35,564 nucleotides of DNA. Origin: Puniceicoccales bacterium (lineage in GTDB: Bacteria; Verrucomicrobiota; Verrucomicrobiia; Opitutales; JAIRLM01). Under the pieces are notes generated by a model. It did not search any database and was not told where the DNA came from. It was given only the letters and a program-made list of their open reading frames with translations. Shown here piece after piece: positions 16,564 to 24,085 of this stretch (the stretch's first letter is position 1; each line of letters begins with the position of its first letter). The translations under genes and the position numbers were made by a program. The stretch is from assembly GCA_031290195.1 (NCBI GenBank), contig JAITOA010000017.1, positions 1 through 35,564 of the forward strand. Reading direction: 5' to 3'.

Positions 16564-16911
16564 TCAAGGTTTATACACCGCCAAACCCTTATCGATAAGC
16601 TCAGCCACTTCCTGCGGTACCCCGGAAGCGCTGCTGATTGTCCCCTTGAGCTCACCGACTTCCACCAAATTCGCTGAACCTTCCGCTGCTTCTTTGCTTT
16701 CCGGCGCAGGGATATCCGCAGCGGCGGCATCCGGCGCAGCGGCATCCGGCGCAGCGGCATCCGGGGAGGGCGCAGCCGGCTCGCCTGGCTCCTCTGAACC
16801 TGTGTCCCTTTCCGTGAACACACTTTTCTTGCCCTCCAAGGACGCACCTGCATTTATTTCAGGAGAGCCATGTTGAACGGATGAACTCGACCCCACACCC
16901 CCCATAGACAT
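16564..16911 (-). CDS. Small low-complexity protein with PDAAA repeats
   Basis: This encodes 115 residues with no recognised family. The start is MSMGGVGSSSSVQHGSPE, rich in Ser and Gly. The middle (about residues 45-72) is a tandem APDAA-type repeat, carried on a repeated 15-base unit near 16726-16764. The C-terminus (about 80-115) looks ordered (NLVEVGELKGTISSASGVPQ, then EVAELIDKGLAVYKP). There is no membrane segment. The Ser/Gly-rich opening resembles the start of the 850-residue protein ending at 18459 (MSVGGPGGFSLTPGS). Both could carry an unfolded N-terminal export signal of the type used by type III secretion, which is a guess. An opposite-character frame of similar length overlaps it; this one is preferred for its acidic composition and ordered C-terminus. 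Confidence 0.5.
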   Translation of the reverse strand: MSMGGVGSSSSVQHGSPEINAGASLEGKKSVFTERDTGSEEPGEPAAPSPDAAAPDAAAPDAAAADIPAPESKEAAEGSANLVEVGELKGTISSASGVPQEVAELIDKGLAVYKP

Positions 16912-17006
16912 GGGAGTATTTTGCCGGCTGGAGAATCAATGGTCAAGGGAAATTAAAAGAAGAATTTGAAGATTGCGCGGTTGCATCCCTTATTTTTTCT
17001 AGCGGC

Positions 17007-17864
17007 GTGGGGAAGGTTGTGCTCGTTTTGGCGGCAGGGATTGCTTCGCGCTATGGGGCTCCCAAACAGCTGGAACGCTTCGGGCCCAACCGGTGGACTC
17101 TTGCGGAATACGCCCTCCGGGAGGCCCTGAGGCAGGGCTTCACGGAAGCCATCTGTGTCATTCGTCGGGAGTGTCGCCGTGCCATGGATGACCTACTGGG
17201 ACCGCTGCGCAAAAAAATGACCATCGATTTTGCTTACCAAGAATTAGACGATACGCCACCGGGGGTAAAAATTCCACCGGAACGGAAAAAACCCTGGGGG
17301 ACGACCCACGCCGTCTACGCGGCAAGAAAATTGCTCACGGAACCATTTGCGACCGTCAACGCAGACGATTTCTACGGCGAAGAAGCCTGGGCCACCCTGG
17401 GCCGAGCAATGGAGCATTGGGAAGAAAAAGCATCCCATATTGTAACCTACAAACTTGGTAATACTCTCTCCATCAACGGCCCAGTATCCCGCGGCATCTG
17501 CTCCTTCAAAGGAGATCACCTGCAATCCATCGAAGAGTTTCACGGGCTGCAAGCGGAACCCGGAGGCGGTGCCGTGGATGGCTTCACTGGAAAAATTTTC
17601 TCCAGGGCCACCCCCGTTTCCATGAATTTTTTCTTTTTTCAGCCATCTTTTTTAGATCGTCTGGGCGAGGAGGCAGAACTTTTCTTTTCATCACCCGCGG
17701 AAGTTCTTAAAACCGCCGAATGGACACTTCCAATGACGGTCAATCGATTGCTGCGCGCAGGAAAACTTTCTCTCTTCGGCATAGCGACGAACTGCCCCTG
17801 GCACGGACTTACCCATCCAAAGGACCGGAAAACATTGGCTGATGCCCTCTGCGAAGGAGCCTAA
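17007..17864 (+). CDS. Nucleotidyltransferase family protein (NTP-transferase fold)
   Basis: A 285-residue sugar-nucleotide-type transferase of unknown exact substrate. The N-terminal VLVLAAGIASRYGAPKQLER (residues about 4-23) is the nucleotide-binding signature of the NTP-transferase fold. Further family marks are FTEAICVIRRE, KKPWGTTHAVYAARKLL, PFATVNADDFYGEEAW (acidic metal-binding DD), and YKLGNTLSINGPVSRGIC. This set matches a poorly studied group of about 300-residue bacterial nucleotidyltransferases. GTG 17007 is chosen because the signature begins at once. It lies divergent from the PDAAA-repeat protein with a gap of about 95 bases. Its proximity to glgC and glgP might suggest sugar phosphate activation, but the substrate is not known. 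Confidence 0.85.
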   Translation: MGKVVLVLAAGIASRYGAPKQLERFGPNRWTLAEYALREALRQGFTEAICVIRRECRRAMDDLLGPLRKKMTIDFAYQELDDTPPGVKIPPERKKPWGTTHAVYAARKLLTEPFATVNADDFYGEEAWATLGRAMEHWEEKASHIVTYKLGNTLSINGPVSRGICSFKGDHLQSIEEFHGLQAEPGGGAVDGFTGKIFSRATPVSMNFFFFQPSFLDRLGEEAELFFSSPAEVLKTAEWTLPMTVNRLLRAGKLSLFGIATNCPWHGLTHPKDRKTLADALCEGA

Positions 17865-17890
17865 AAAATAGAATTCCCGCCCTATTTTTT
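17863..17890. terminator. A/T-rich hairpin after the nucleotidyltransferase
   Basis: AAAAAATAG (17863-17871) pairs perfectly with CTATTTTTT (17882-17890) across a 10-base loop, directly at the stop codon. The right arm and the next base make a run of seven T. It is weak in GC pairs but well placed as a terminator, perhaps for both directions. Confidence 0.4.
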
Positions 17891-17994
17891 TGATAACCAC
17901 ACATTCAATTGAAAGGCTTAACCAAACCTGAAGTAAAACTGAAATCCATTATCCTTACCAAAAAAACAGAAACTATTCGACCCCACTGATCAGT

Positions 17995-18277
17995 TTGCTT
18001 TTGAAAAGGGGCCTGACTGACCACCCGGGTTGTCCTTTCCCGTGGACGTGCGGGGTGAGTTATTCACTGGAAATGGCGCATTTTTGCATTGACTTTGCGA
18101 CGAATTTGCCGCTCTTCCACGCCCAGGAGCTACTGGACGCAAAGGATTCTCTCTTTCAAAAACTAGCACACAAAGAGTAGTGGCCGAAAAATTCTCATTT
18201 CTAAGCGTAGAGGATGTGCTATCCATCCACGAAGAAGACCTCGCCGCATGGCTCAGAGCCTGCGTAGAATTGTAGCC
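17995..18277 (+). other. Gene-poor gap with possible Doc/Fic toxin remnant
   Basis: Bases 17865-18458 contain no confident gene. Within them an open frame at 17995-18180 encodes 61 residues of unknown type. Its TAG overlaps a GTG at 18180 that opens a 32-residue frame to a TAG near 18277. That short frame reads VAEKFSFLSVEDVLSIHEED and continues LAAWLRACVEL. The phrase FLSVEDVLSIHEE strongly resembles the first 15 or so residues of Doc (death-on-curing, Fic family) toxins. What follows does not match, and the HPFxxGN active-site motif is absent in all frames read. A decayed toxin-antitoxin pair is possible; chance resemblance cannot be excluded with so short a match. Confidence 0.3.
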
Positions 18278-18458
18278 ACGGGAAAGATGGGTGGATGGGC
18301 GGCATTGGAATGAAGTACAAAATCCACACTCGAAGTTTATCATTTACCCTGAGAATTTGCTAGAAAATTTTCCGGCACTGTCGGCGTTCCACGGTCCGGA
18401 ATCAACGGTGGAAATGCCCGGAGGTCTCGGGTCCCTGTCTCGTTTGTGAACTAGACGT

Positions 18459-21011
18459 TTATAAGAGTTCGCCTGTAGTGTTTTGACTGTCATTTCCACC
18501 ATCTCCTGGTTTGCCAATATCAGTTTCTTCACTATCAACGACGCTGTTGAAGTCTGTCAGATCTTCAGACCCTACGCCGACTGAAAATTGCAGTTCCCCT
18601 TTTTCATCAGGAACGGAATCGGACGAGTCTCCATCTCCCCGCGATGATACTGCATTTGCTATGGCCATGCCTAGAGTTCCAAAACCAAAAGTAAATATTC
18701 CGAATAAAATTGGATGTGCCTCCGCAAATTTCCCGATCTTTCCTATGAGTCCAAGCGTATGAGTTTCCGTTTTTGTATCATCTAATTTTTTTGTGCTTGA
18801 ACTATTAGCATCTTCTACATTTTTAGGTTCTAAAACAGCGGTTGTCTGCGTTGCATTGGCCGTCTTTTCGTTCTCGGATTGTGATATGTTATCTTCATAG
18901 AGAGTTTTATCACCAATATCATCTCCATCGCCATCATCCTCTGCATCAGGCAGGGTTAAATATTCAATTTTAACGTTTGGACAGGGTACAAGTGAAAAAA
19001 TCAACTGAGATTTATATGAACTGTCTGTCGCTCCACCATAGTAGATAAGGGAAGTGCCAGGAGTATCTGCAAGTGTTTTTTGAATTGTTTTGGCATCCTT
19101 AGTACTATCAATATTGAGTTCAATCCATTGACCGTCTTTTAACTGATATAAATCACCACGCTTAGCGTTCGATGGAGGCGGAGGAAGTTCGCCTGTTGCA
19201 GGGGCTGGTGATTGTGCGCTCGTAGCATCACTTGCTGGTTTTCCTGGGGCAGAGGGATTTTGTCGTGGTGGTGGCATTCCAGGGTCTGGACCTGCTGGCG
19301 CATTGTTTGTTGATGGCCGAAATGCTTTGAAGCGAGTTGGATCATCATCTGGAGCTCCTTCAGGAGCCGGTGTTTGTGCCGCATCTGCATCGGCTGATGT
19401 TGGAGACTGAAAGGTGACCTTAATGTTTGCAGCTTTCGCAGCGTCTATTAATTTTGAAGCTTCAGGGTTACTGCGTACATCAGCCTCAGGACCATCATAG
19501 CATAATTCTGTTAGTCCTGAAAAAGTTTCAGGATTATTCAACATGATAGCTAATATCCGATCATTCATTTTCGTACGCGCACCATTAGATATAAGATGCA
19601 ACTTTTTGGCGTTAAAACCTGACTGAGTTTGATGCGAATTGCTTGGGGCCGTTTGCGCTTTAGGGGTTGATGATTGTGCGCTCGTAGCATCACTTGCTGG
19701 TTTTCCTGAGGCAGATGGATTTTGTCGTGGTGGTGGCATTCCAAGGTCTGAACCTGCTGACGCATTGTTTGTTGATGGCCGAAATGCTTTGAAGCGAGTT
19801 GGATCATTATCTGGAAGCGGTGCTTCTTTCCCTCCAGGAGCCGATGTTTGTGCCGCATCTGCATCGGCTGATGCCGGCGAACTGAAGGTGACATTAACGC
19901 CTGCAGTTTTCGCATCGTCTATGAATTTTGAAACTTTAGGGTTACTGCGTATATCAGCCTCAGGACCCTCATAATTGATTTCTGTCATTCCTGAAAAAGG
20001 GTTAGACCCATTCAATGCGAGCCCTAACGCCGAATCGTTCATTTGTATACGCTCACCATCGGATGTAAAATGCAACTTTGTGGCGTTAAAACCTGACTGA
20101 GTTTGCTGTGAATTCGCAGGAGTTTCTCCTTTTGCTGTCCGGGAAGATTTACCTCTTGGCGAGGAGGTACGCTGTGTTTGGAGATTCACCCTATCTGGGT
20201 TATTTTCTTGATCAACAGGGGGATCTTCCGGGAACGGTCTTACTTCTTTGTCTTCGGTTCCCTGGAAAATAGGAATACTCATTTTTTCGCCAGCCGATAG
20301 AATTTTCTCGACTTCTGGATTGGCGGATTCTCTACTGCCGCAGTAGACAAAGCCGGACAATCCATCATCGCTCTTTTGTGCATCAATATTGGTAGTTGGG
20401 TCTCTGCTGAAGTATTGTAACGCCGTACCTTTTAGCTCTTTATATTCACCGCCTTCTGTTATGTAGTAGAGGCAACCATGCTGAGCGTTCGATGGGAGCA
20501 GAGGGAGTTCGCCTGATGCAGGGGTTGATGATTGTGCGCTCGTAGCATCACTTGCTGGTTTTCCTGAGGCAGATGGATTTTGTCGTGGTGGTGGCATTCC
20601 TAAGCGTGGATTCGTTGACGGATTTCCTCCTCGTGGCACAATACATGCTCCAAAGTTCCCTGGAGTCATGTTTGACTGCATCTGAACGGGGATTGATTGT
20701 CTATTAGGAGGCTGAAGTATAGGAAGCTGATGAATAACAGTTTGCTGGCCAAGCTGTATAACTTGCTGGCCAGTCGGAGTAGACGTAGGTTTAGTATGAG
20801 TACCGAGCTGACTGTTGGGTCCACTATCCGTAGGGTCTTTAGGTTGTGATTTAGCAGCCTCTTCTGTTGGGTCGACGGCGCCTGCTGTGCCTCCATCTCC
20901 GGCAACTGCAGTTGGATTCGGTTGAGCAGCTTGATCCTTTTGGTTTGCCGCCGGAGGAGGGCATGGGGAACCTGGAGTTAGGGAAAAGCCACCAGGACCA
21001 CCAACACTCAT
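18459..21011 (-). CDS. Large modular repeat protein, Pro/Ser/Ala-rich
   Basis: This 850-residue protein has no recognised family. Residues 1-137 are Pro/Gln/Thr-rich. A linker (GMPPPRQNPSASGKPASDAT, then SAQS) occurs three times, at about residues 138-164, 424-450 and 578-604. A module of about 75 residues (SNAxxGxLY, then Y-x-G near the end) occurs at 173-246 and 613-683. A second module (QTQSGFNAxKLH, EGPEADxRSNP, VxVTF) occurs at 303-376 and 461-534. The order is linker-A-B-linker-B-linker-A. Residues about 686-750 are acidic and Asn/Thr-rich. Residues about 754-788 hold one or two hydrophobic stretches (HPILFGIFTFGFGTLGMAIA), and the tail is acidic. There is no signal peptide. The modules show beta-alpha patterning with leucine-rich-repeat-like phrasing (GLTELCYDGPEA), but no family is claimed. 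Confidence 0.8.
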   Translation of the reverse strand: MSVGGPGGFSLTPGSPCPPPAANQKDQAAQPNPTAVAGDGGTAGAVDPTEEAAKSQPKDPTDSGPNSQLGTHTKPTSTPTGQQVIQLGQQTVIHQLPILQPPNRQSIPVQMQSNMTPGNFGACIVPRGGNPSTNPRLGMPPPRQNPSASGKPASDATSAQSSTPASGELPLLPSNAQHGCLYYITEGGEYKELKGTALQYFSRDPTTNIDAQKSDDGLSGFVYCGSRESANPEVEKILSAGEKMSIPIFQGTEDKEVRPFPEDPPVDQENNPDRVNLQTQRTSSPRGKSSRTAKGETPANSQQTQSGFNATKLHFTSDGERIQMNDSALGLALNGSNPFSGMTEINYEGPEADIRSNPKVSKFIDDAKTAGVNVTFSSPASADADAAQTSAPGGKEAPLPDNDPTRFKAFRPSTNNASAGSDLGMPPPRQNPSASGKPASDATSAQSSTPKAQTAPSNSHQTQSGFNAKKLHLISNGARTKMNDRILAIMLNNPETFSGLTELCYDGPEADVRSNPEASKLIDAAKAANIKVTFQSPTSADADAAQTPAPEGAPDDDPTRFKAFRPSTNNAPAGPDPGMPPPRQNPSAPGKPASDATSAQSPAPATGELPPPPSNAKRGDLYQLKDGQWIELNIDSTKDAKTIQKTLADTPGTSLIYYGGATDSSYKSQLIFSLVPCPNVKIEYLTLPDAEDDGDGDDIGDKTLYEDNISQSENEKTANATQTTAVLEPKNVEDANSSSTKKLDDTKTETHTLGLIGKIGKFAEAHPILFGIFTFGFGTLGMAIANAVSSRGDGDSSDSVPDEKGELQFSVGVGSEDLTDFNSVVDSEETDIGKPGDGGNDSQNTTGELL
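19200..20105 (-). repeat. In-frame duplication inside the modular repeat gene
   Basis: Two adjacent blocks, about 19662-20105 and 19200-19631, each encode one copy of the QTQSGFN module followed by a DDPTRFKAFRPSTNNA segment and the GMPPPRQNP linker (about 148 and 144 residues). They are obviously homologous at nucleotide level, for example the near-identical stretch over 19200-19350 and 19662-19812. A third linker copy lies at 20520-20600. This indicates tandem duplication by recombination and a locus likely to vary in copy number. Confidence 0.85.
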
Positions 21012-21174
21012 CTTTTAATTTTGTCATTTATTCTGCGCAATCACAAGGAAATTTTTTTGAATTTTTCTCGGAGACGGTGCTCCACGGCGAAAAAGATGGC
21101 AAAAATGCCCAAAAAGTTTGGGCGATGGTCCATGCGGGCGCAACATTTTAGCTGACAAAAAGTGCCATTTGCCA

Positions 21175-23241
21175 ATGGATTGCACCATGGATTGTGGGAA
21201 TTCCTGCGAAAGTTGCGAGGCGGCGGCCCTCTGCCGTGGGAGTGGGGAGTTTTTGGATGCCGCGGAACGCAGCGTCCTCGCCGATGCAGCACGGGCGAGT
21301 CGGGGGTTTATTCTGGACATGGTGGCGGCAACGGGAACGGGCCATCTGGGCATGGCCCTCGGCTGCGGGGAGATTGGAGCCGTGCTATTTGGAAAATTTC
21401 TCCGCTGCGATGGAACCGCCCCCGGCTGGGTCGACCGGGACCGCTTCGTGCTCTCCGCCGGCCATGGAAGCGCCTTCCTATACACCTGGCTGCACCTTTC
21501 TGGCTATGCCATTAATTTGGAAGATCTTAGAAATTTTCGCTCCGGATCTACCGCCGCCAAAAGTCACCCGGAATTTTACCGTTCCCTGGGCGTCGAATGC
21601 ACCACGGGCCCCCTCGGCCAGGGAGTCGCCAACGCCGTGGGAATGGCCCTTTCCCAGCAGCTCTTTGCTGGAAAATTGGGCGCCGATGCCCGCCAGATGC
21701 ACTGCAGAACCGTCTGCCTCGCCGGGGATGGATGTTTACAGGAAGGTGTTGCGCTGGAGGCAATTGCCCTGGCGGGACTCTGGGAACTTGGAAATCTCAT
21801 TTTGGTCTACGACGACAATGGCATTACCCTGGACGGTCCCTCCTCTGCCACCAATGTCGGCCGCATGGATGCCCTTTTCCGCTCCTGCAATTGGAAGGTG
21901 CAGCGGGTTGACGGCCACGACCTGGATGAACTGGCGGAAGCCCTCCTCCGGGCAAGGGCACTCCCCGGCGGACAGCCCCAGGTAATCATTGCAAAGACCG
22001 TGGCCGGCAAGGGTGTGGCAGCCATCGAGGGATCCCCTGCCGCCCACGGGAACGGACTCAGGACGGAGGAACTGCGGAGGGTGCGGGAGGAACTCGGCCT
22101 GGGTCCAGAACCCTTTGCCGTACCAAATGCCGTCGCAGAATATTTTTCCCTCCTTTCCCGCCGGCGCCGCTGGGAAAGGGAACGCTGGCAGGAAAACTTT
22201 GCGGAAGTTTTGGAGCGGCACCCGGATGCCATGGAACTGCTTTTCCCGAAGCCCTTCGACGGCGAACGCTGGGCCGCAAGCCTGGGTCCCCTCGGCGGCG
22301 AAAAACGTCCAACCCGCTTCTTTGGCGGAACCCTTCTCAGAGAATTGGCAAAAAAACTTCCCCAACTGGTTAGCATTGGCGCCGATCTCTTTTCCTCCAC
22401 GGGAACGGCCATTGGCGATGGAAGCTACTATGCTGCGGAAAATACCGAAGGTCGGAACGTGCAGTGCGGTGCCCGGGAACATGCCATGGGAGCCATTGCC
22501 AACGGACTCGCCTACGATGGCATGTTCCGCCCCATAGTTTCCACGTTTCTCGTTTTTTCCGATTACCTGCGGCCGGCCATTCGTCTGGGAGCCATGGCGA
22601 AATTGCCCATCCTCTACGTCTTCACCCACGATTCCATCGCCGTTGGGGAGGACGGTCCCACGCATCACCCGGTGGAAATGCTTCCGTCCCTGCGGGCAAT
22701 TCCTCACCTGAATATCCTGCGACCCGCCGACGGGGAGGAAACCGCCGGCGCCCTGGCCGCCGCCCTGGATGGGAAAGAGGGTCCCGCGGCGGTGATTCTT
22801 ACCCGACAGGGGGTGCCGTCCTTGGACTCTATTCCCGTGCAGCGGCGGAGAAATGGGGTACACCGCGGCGCCTACGTGGCAAAATTGGAAACGGAGCCCC
22901 TGGAACTCATCCTCCTCGCCTCCGGGAGCGAATTGCACCGGGCACTAGCGTCGGCGGAGGGAATTCCTAGCTGTCGAGTGGTGTCCGTGCCCTGCCTGGA
23001 GGCCTTCAACCGGCAACCGCAGGCATACCGCGATGAAGTTCTCCCCCCCCACTGTCGGAAGCGCCTGGCCATCGAAGCGGCGGGACCCATGTCCTGGTGG
23101 TGCCACGTGGAGCCGGAAAATGTCATTTCAGTGGATGATTTTGGCGAGTGTCTTAGCGGTGAATTACTTTTGGAGCAGCGGGGGTTTTCCGTTGCCACCA
23201 TCCGGGAGAGGATGCGGGAACTTTCCGGGAGGTCTCTCTGA
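21175..23241 (+). CDS. tkt: Transketolase
   Basis: Transketolase moves two-carbon units between sugar phosphates in the pentose phosphate pathway using thiamine diphosphate (EC 2.2.1.1). Visible are ATGTGHLGMALGCGEIGAVL, FVLSAGHGSAFLYTWLHLSG, CTTGPLGQGVANAVGMAL and the TPP motif from CLAGDGCLQEGVALEA to VYDDNGITLDGP. Also present are RVDGHDLDEL, AGKGVAAIEG, the catalytic-Glu region QCGAREHAMGAIANG, and HDSIAVGEDGPTHHPVEML. The ATG at 21175 gives 688 residues; ATG 21187 or a TTG near 21253, with GGGGAG ahead, are alternatives. If translated, the first 20 residues hold six cysteines, which is odd for this enzyme. The stop overlaps the rsmD start by one base (TGATG), so the two genes are cotranslated. 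Confidence 0.95.
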   Translation: MDCTMDCGNSCESCEAAALCRGSGEFLDAAERSVLADAARASRGFILDMVAATGTGHLGMALGCGEIGAVLFGKFLRCDGTAPGWVDRDRFVLSAGHGSAFLYTWLHLSGYAINLEDLRNFRSGSTAAKSHPEFYRSLGVECTTGPLGQGVANAVGMALSQQLFAGKLGADARQMHCRTVCLAGDGCLQEGVALEAIALAGLWELGNLILVYDDNGITLDGPSSATNVGRMDALFRSCNWKVQRVDGHDLDELAEALLRARALPGGQPQVIIAKTVAGKGVAAIEGSPAAHGNGLRTEELRRVREELGLGPEPFAVPNAVAEYFSLLSRRRRWERERWQENFAEVLERHPDAMELLFPKPFDGERWAASLGPLGGEKRPTRFFGGTLLRELAKKLPQLVSIGADLFSSTGTAIGDGSYYAAENTEGRNVQCGAREHAMGAIANGLAYDGMFRPIVSTFLVFSDYLRPAIRLGAMAKLPILYVFTHDSIAVGEDGPTHHPVEMLPSLRAIPHLNILRPADGEETAGALAAALDGKEGPAAVILTRQGVPSLDSIPVQRRRNGVHRGAYVAKLETEPLELILLASGSELHRALASAEGIPSCRVVSVPCLEAFNRQPQAYRDEVLPPHCRKRLAIEAAGPMSWWCHVEPENVISVDDFGECLSGELLLEQRGFSVATIRERMRELSGRSL

Positions 23242-23813
23242 TGCGGATCACCGGAGGTCTTGCCCGGGGAATTCATTTGCTCTGTCCAAAAAATTTTTCC
23301 ATTCGCCCCACGACCGATGCGCTGCGTGAGTCCGTCTTCGCCATTCTCGGCCCGTCTGTCCCCGGGTGCCGCTTCATCGACCTTTTTGCCGGCGTCGGAG
23401 GCTACGGCCTGGAAGCCCTAAGCCGCGGCGCCCGTTCGGGGCTTTTCGTGGAAAAAAATCCACACCACGCGGCCGTTCTGCGGGAGAATTTGCGCCGGGT
23501 TGAAAAAAGCGCCGCCATTTCCGAGGGAAACTTTCGAATTTCCTGCGCCGACGCCTTTCTCTGCCAATTTCCAGCGGCGGACCTACTGTTCATTGATCCA
23601 CCCTACGACCTGCTACGGGAAGGCATTGCACCTTTTTTCGCTCTCCTGGAAAAATTTTTTGCCGAAAATGTCCCCGGAGCAATTGCCACCATCGAAATGC
23701 CGGTGGATTTGGAATTTCCCCTGCCGGAAGGCATTGAGTGCTGCGGGTCCCCGGGGAAACGGAAAGGCCGCCAATCCCCAAGGGCGCTGCTTCTGCGCCG
23801 GCGAAGACAATGA
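23241..23813 (+). CDS. rsmD: 16S rRNA (guanine(966)-N(2))-methyltransferase
   Basis: RsmD methylates N2 of G966 in 16S rRNA, in the assembled 30S subunit, from S-adenosylmethionine (EC 2.1.1.171). The 190-residue length is normal. The N-terminus MRITGGLARGIHLLCP and IRPTTDALRESVFAIL are diagnostic. The SAM-binding motif is FIDLFAGVGGYGLEALSRGA (about residues 45-64), followed by VEKNPHHAAVLRENLR and the catalytic LLFIDPPYD (about 114-122). The C-terminus is Arg-rich. ATG 23241 shares its A with the transketolase stop. The gene continues the tkt operon and is followed by a hairpin and the tRNA-Gly gene. Confidence 0.94.
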   Translation: MRITGGLARGIHLLCPKNFSIRPTTDALRESVFAILGPSVPGCRFIDLFAGVGGYGLEALSRGARSGLFVEKNPHHAAVLRENLRRVEKSAAISEGNFRISCADAFLCQFPAADLLFIDPPYDLLREGIAPFFALLEKFFAENVPGAIATIEMPVDLEFPLPEGIECCGSPGKRKGRQSPRALLLRRRRQ

Positions 23814-23842
23814 AAGGGAGGGGCACATTTCCTAGAGTCGGT

Positions 23843-23894
23843 TGCCCTGCCATGGCCGGCAAGTGGGGTCGTGGCCAGCGGCCGGTGGCGGGCA
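23843..23894 (+). terminator. Interrupted GC-rich hairpin after rsmD
   Basis: TGCCC (23843-23847) pairs with GGGCA (23890-23894), GCCA (23849-23852) with TGGC (23886-23889), and GGCC (23854-23857) with GGCC (23880-23883). Small bulges separate the stems. It lies about 30 bases after the rsmD stop and is followed by AAATTTAAA rather than a T-run, so terminator function is uncertain. Confidence 0.3.
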
Positions 23895-23966
23895 AAATTT
23901 AAATGGCCGGGATTAAAAAATTAAAAAAAAGTCAAAAAAGCGTTTACATGTACGCCGTCATTCCCC

Positions 23967-23996
23967 TTGACAGTGGCGGAGAGCCCCTCCATCAAT
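23967..23996 (+). promoter_or_regulatory. Putative promoter of tRNA-Gly
   Basis: A perfect -35 TTGACA (23967-23972) is followed after 18 bases by ATCAAT (23991-23996), a fair -10. The tRNA starts at 24006. Position and consensus support it; topB nine bases beyond the tRNA may use the same promoter. Confidence 0.45.
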
Positions 23997-24005
23997 GGGC
24001 AGTTT

Positions 24006-24076
24006 GCGGGTATAGTTTAATGGCAAAACCTCAGCCTTCCAAGCTGGTGATGTCGGTTCGATTCCGTCTACCCGCA
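24006..24076 (+). tRNA. tRNA-Gly (anticodon TCC)
   Basis: A 71-base cloverleaf. Acceptor GCGGGTA (24006-24012) pairs with TACCCGC (24069-24075), with discriminator A at 24076. The anticodon stem TCAGC/GCTGG encloses the loop CTTCCAA with anticodon TCC at 24038-24040, which reads GGA and GGG codons. The T-arm contains GGTTCGATTCC. CCA is not encoded: the genome reads ACCGG after the acceptor, so the end is added by nucleotidyltransferase. Confidence 0.97.
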
Positions 24077-24085
24077 CCGGAAATC

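Noticed and set aside
19200-20600. Repeated blocks as a CRISPR array
   Set aside because: Repeats are long, in-frame and protein-coding, with no regular short repeat-spacer spacing.
21736-22938. 400-codon open frame on the minus strand
   Set aside because: It lies wholly antisense to transketolase, has unnatural Gly/His/Gln-rich composition, and is a typical shadow of a GC-rich gene.
23903-24085. Upstream extension of the topB reading frame
   Set aside because: It reads through the tRNA-Gly gene and a promoter-like region; the Toprim motif begins shortly after ATG 24086.
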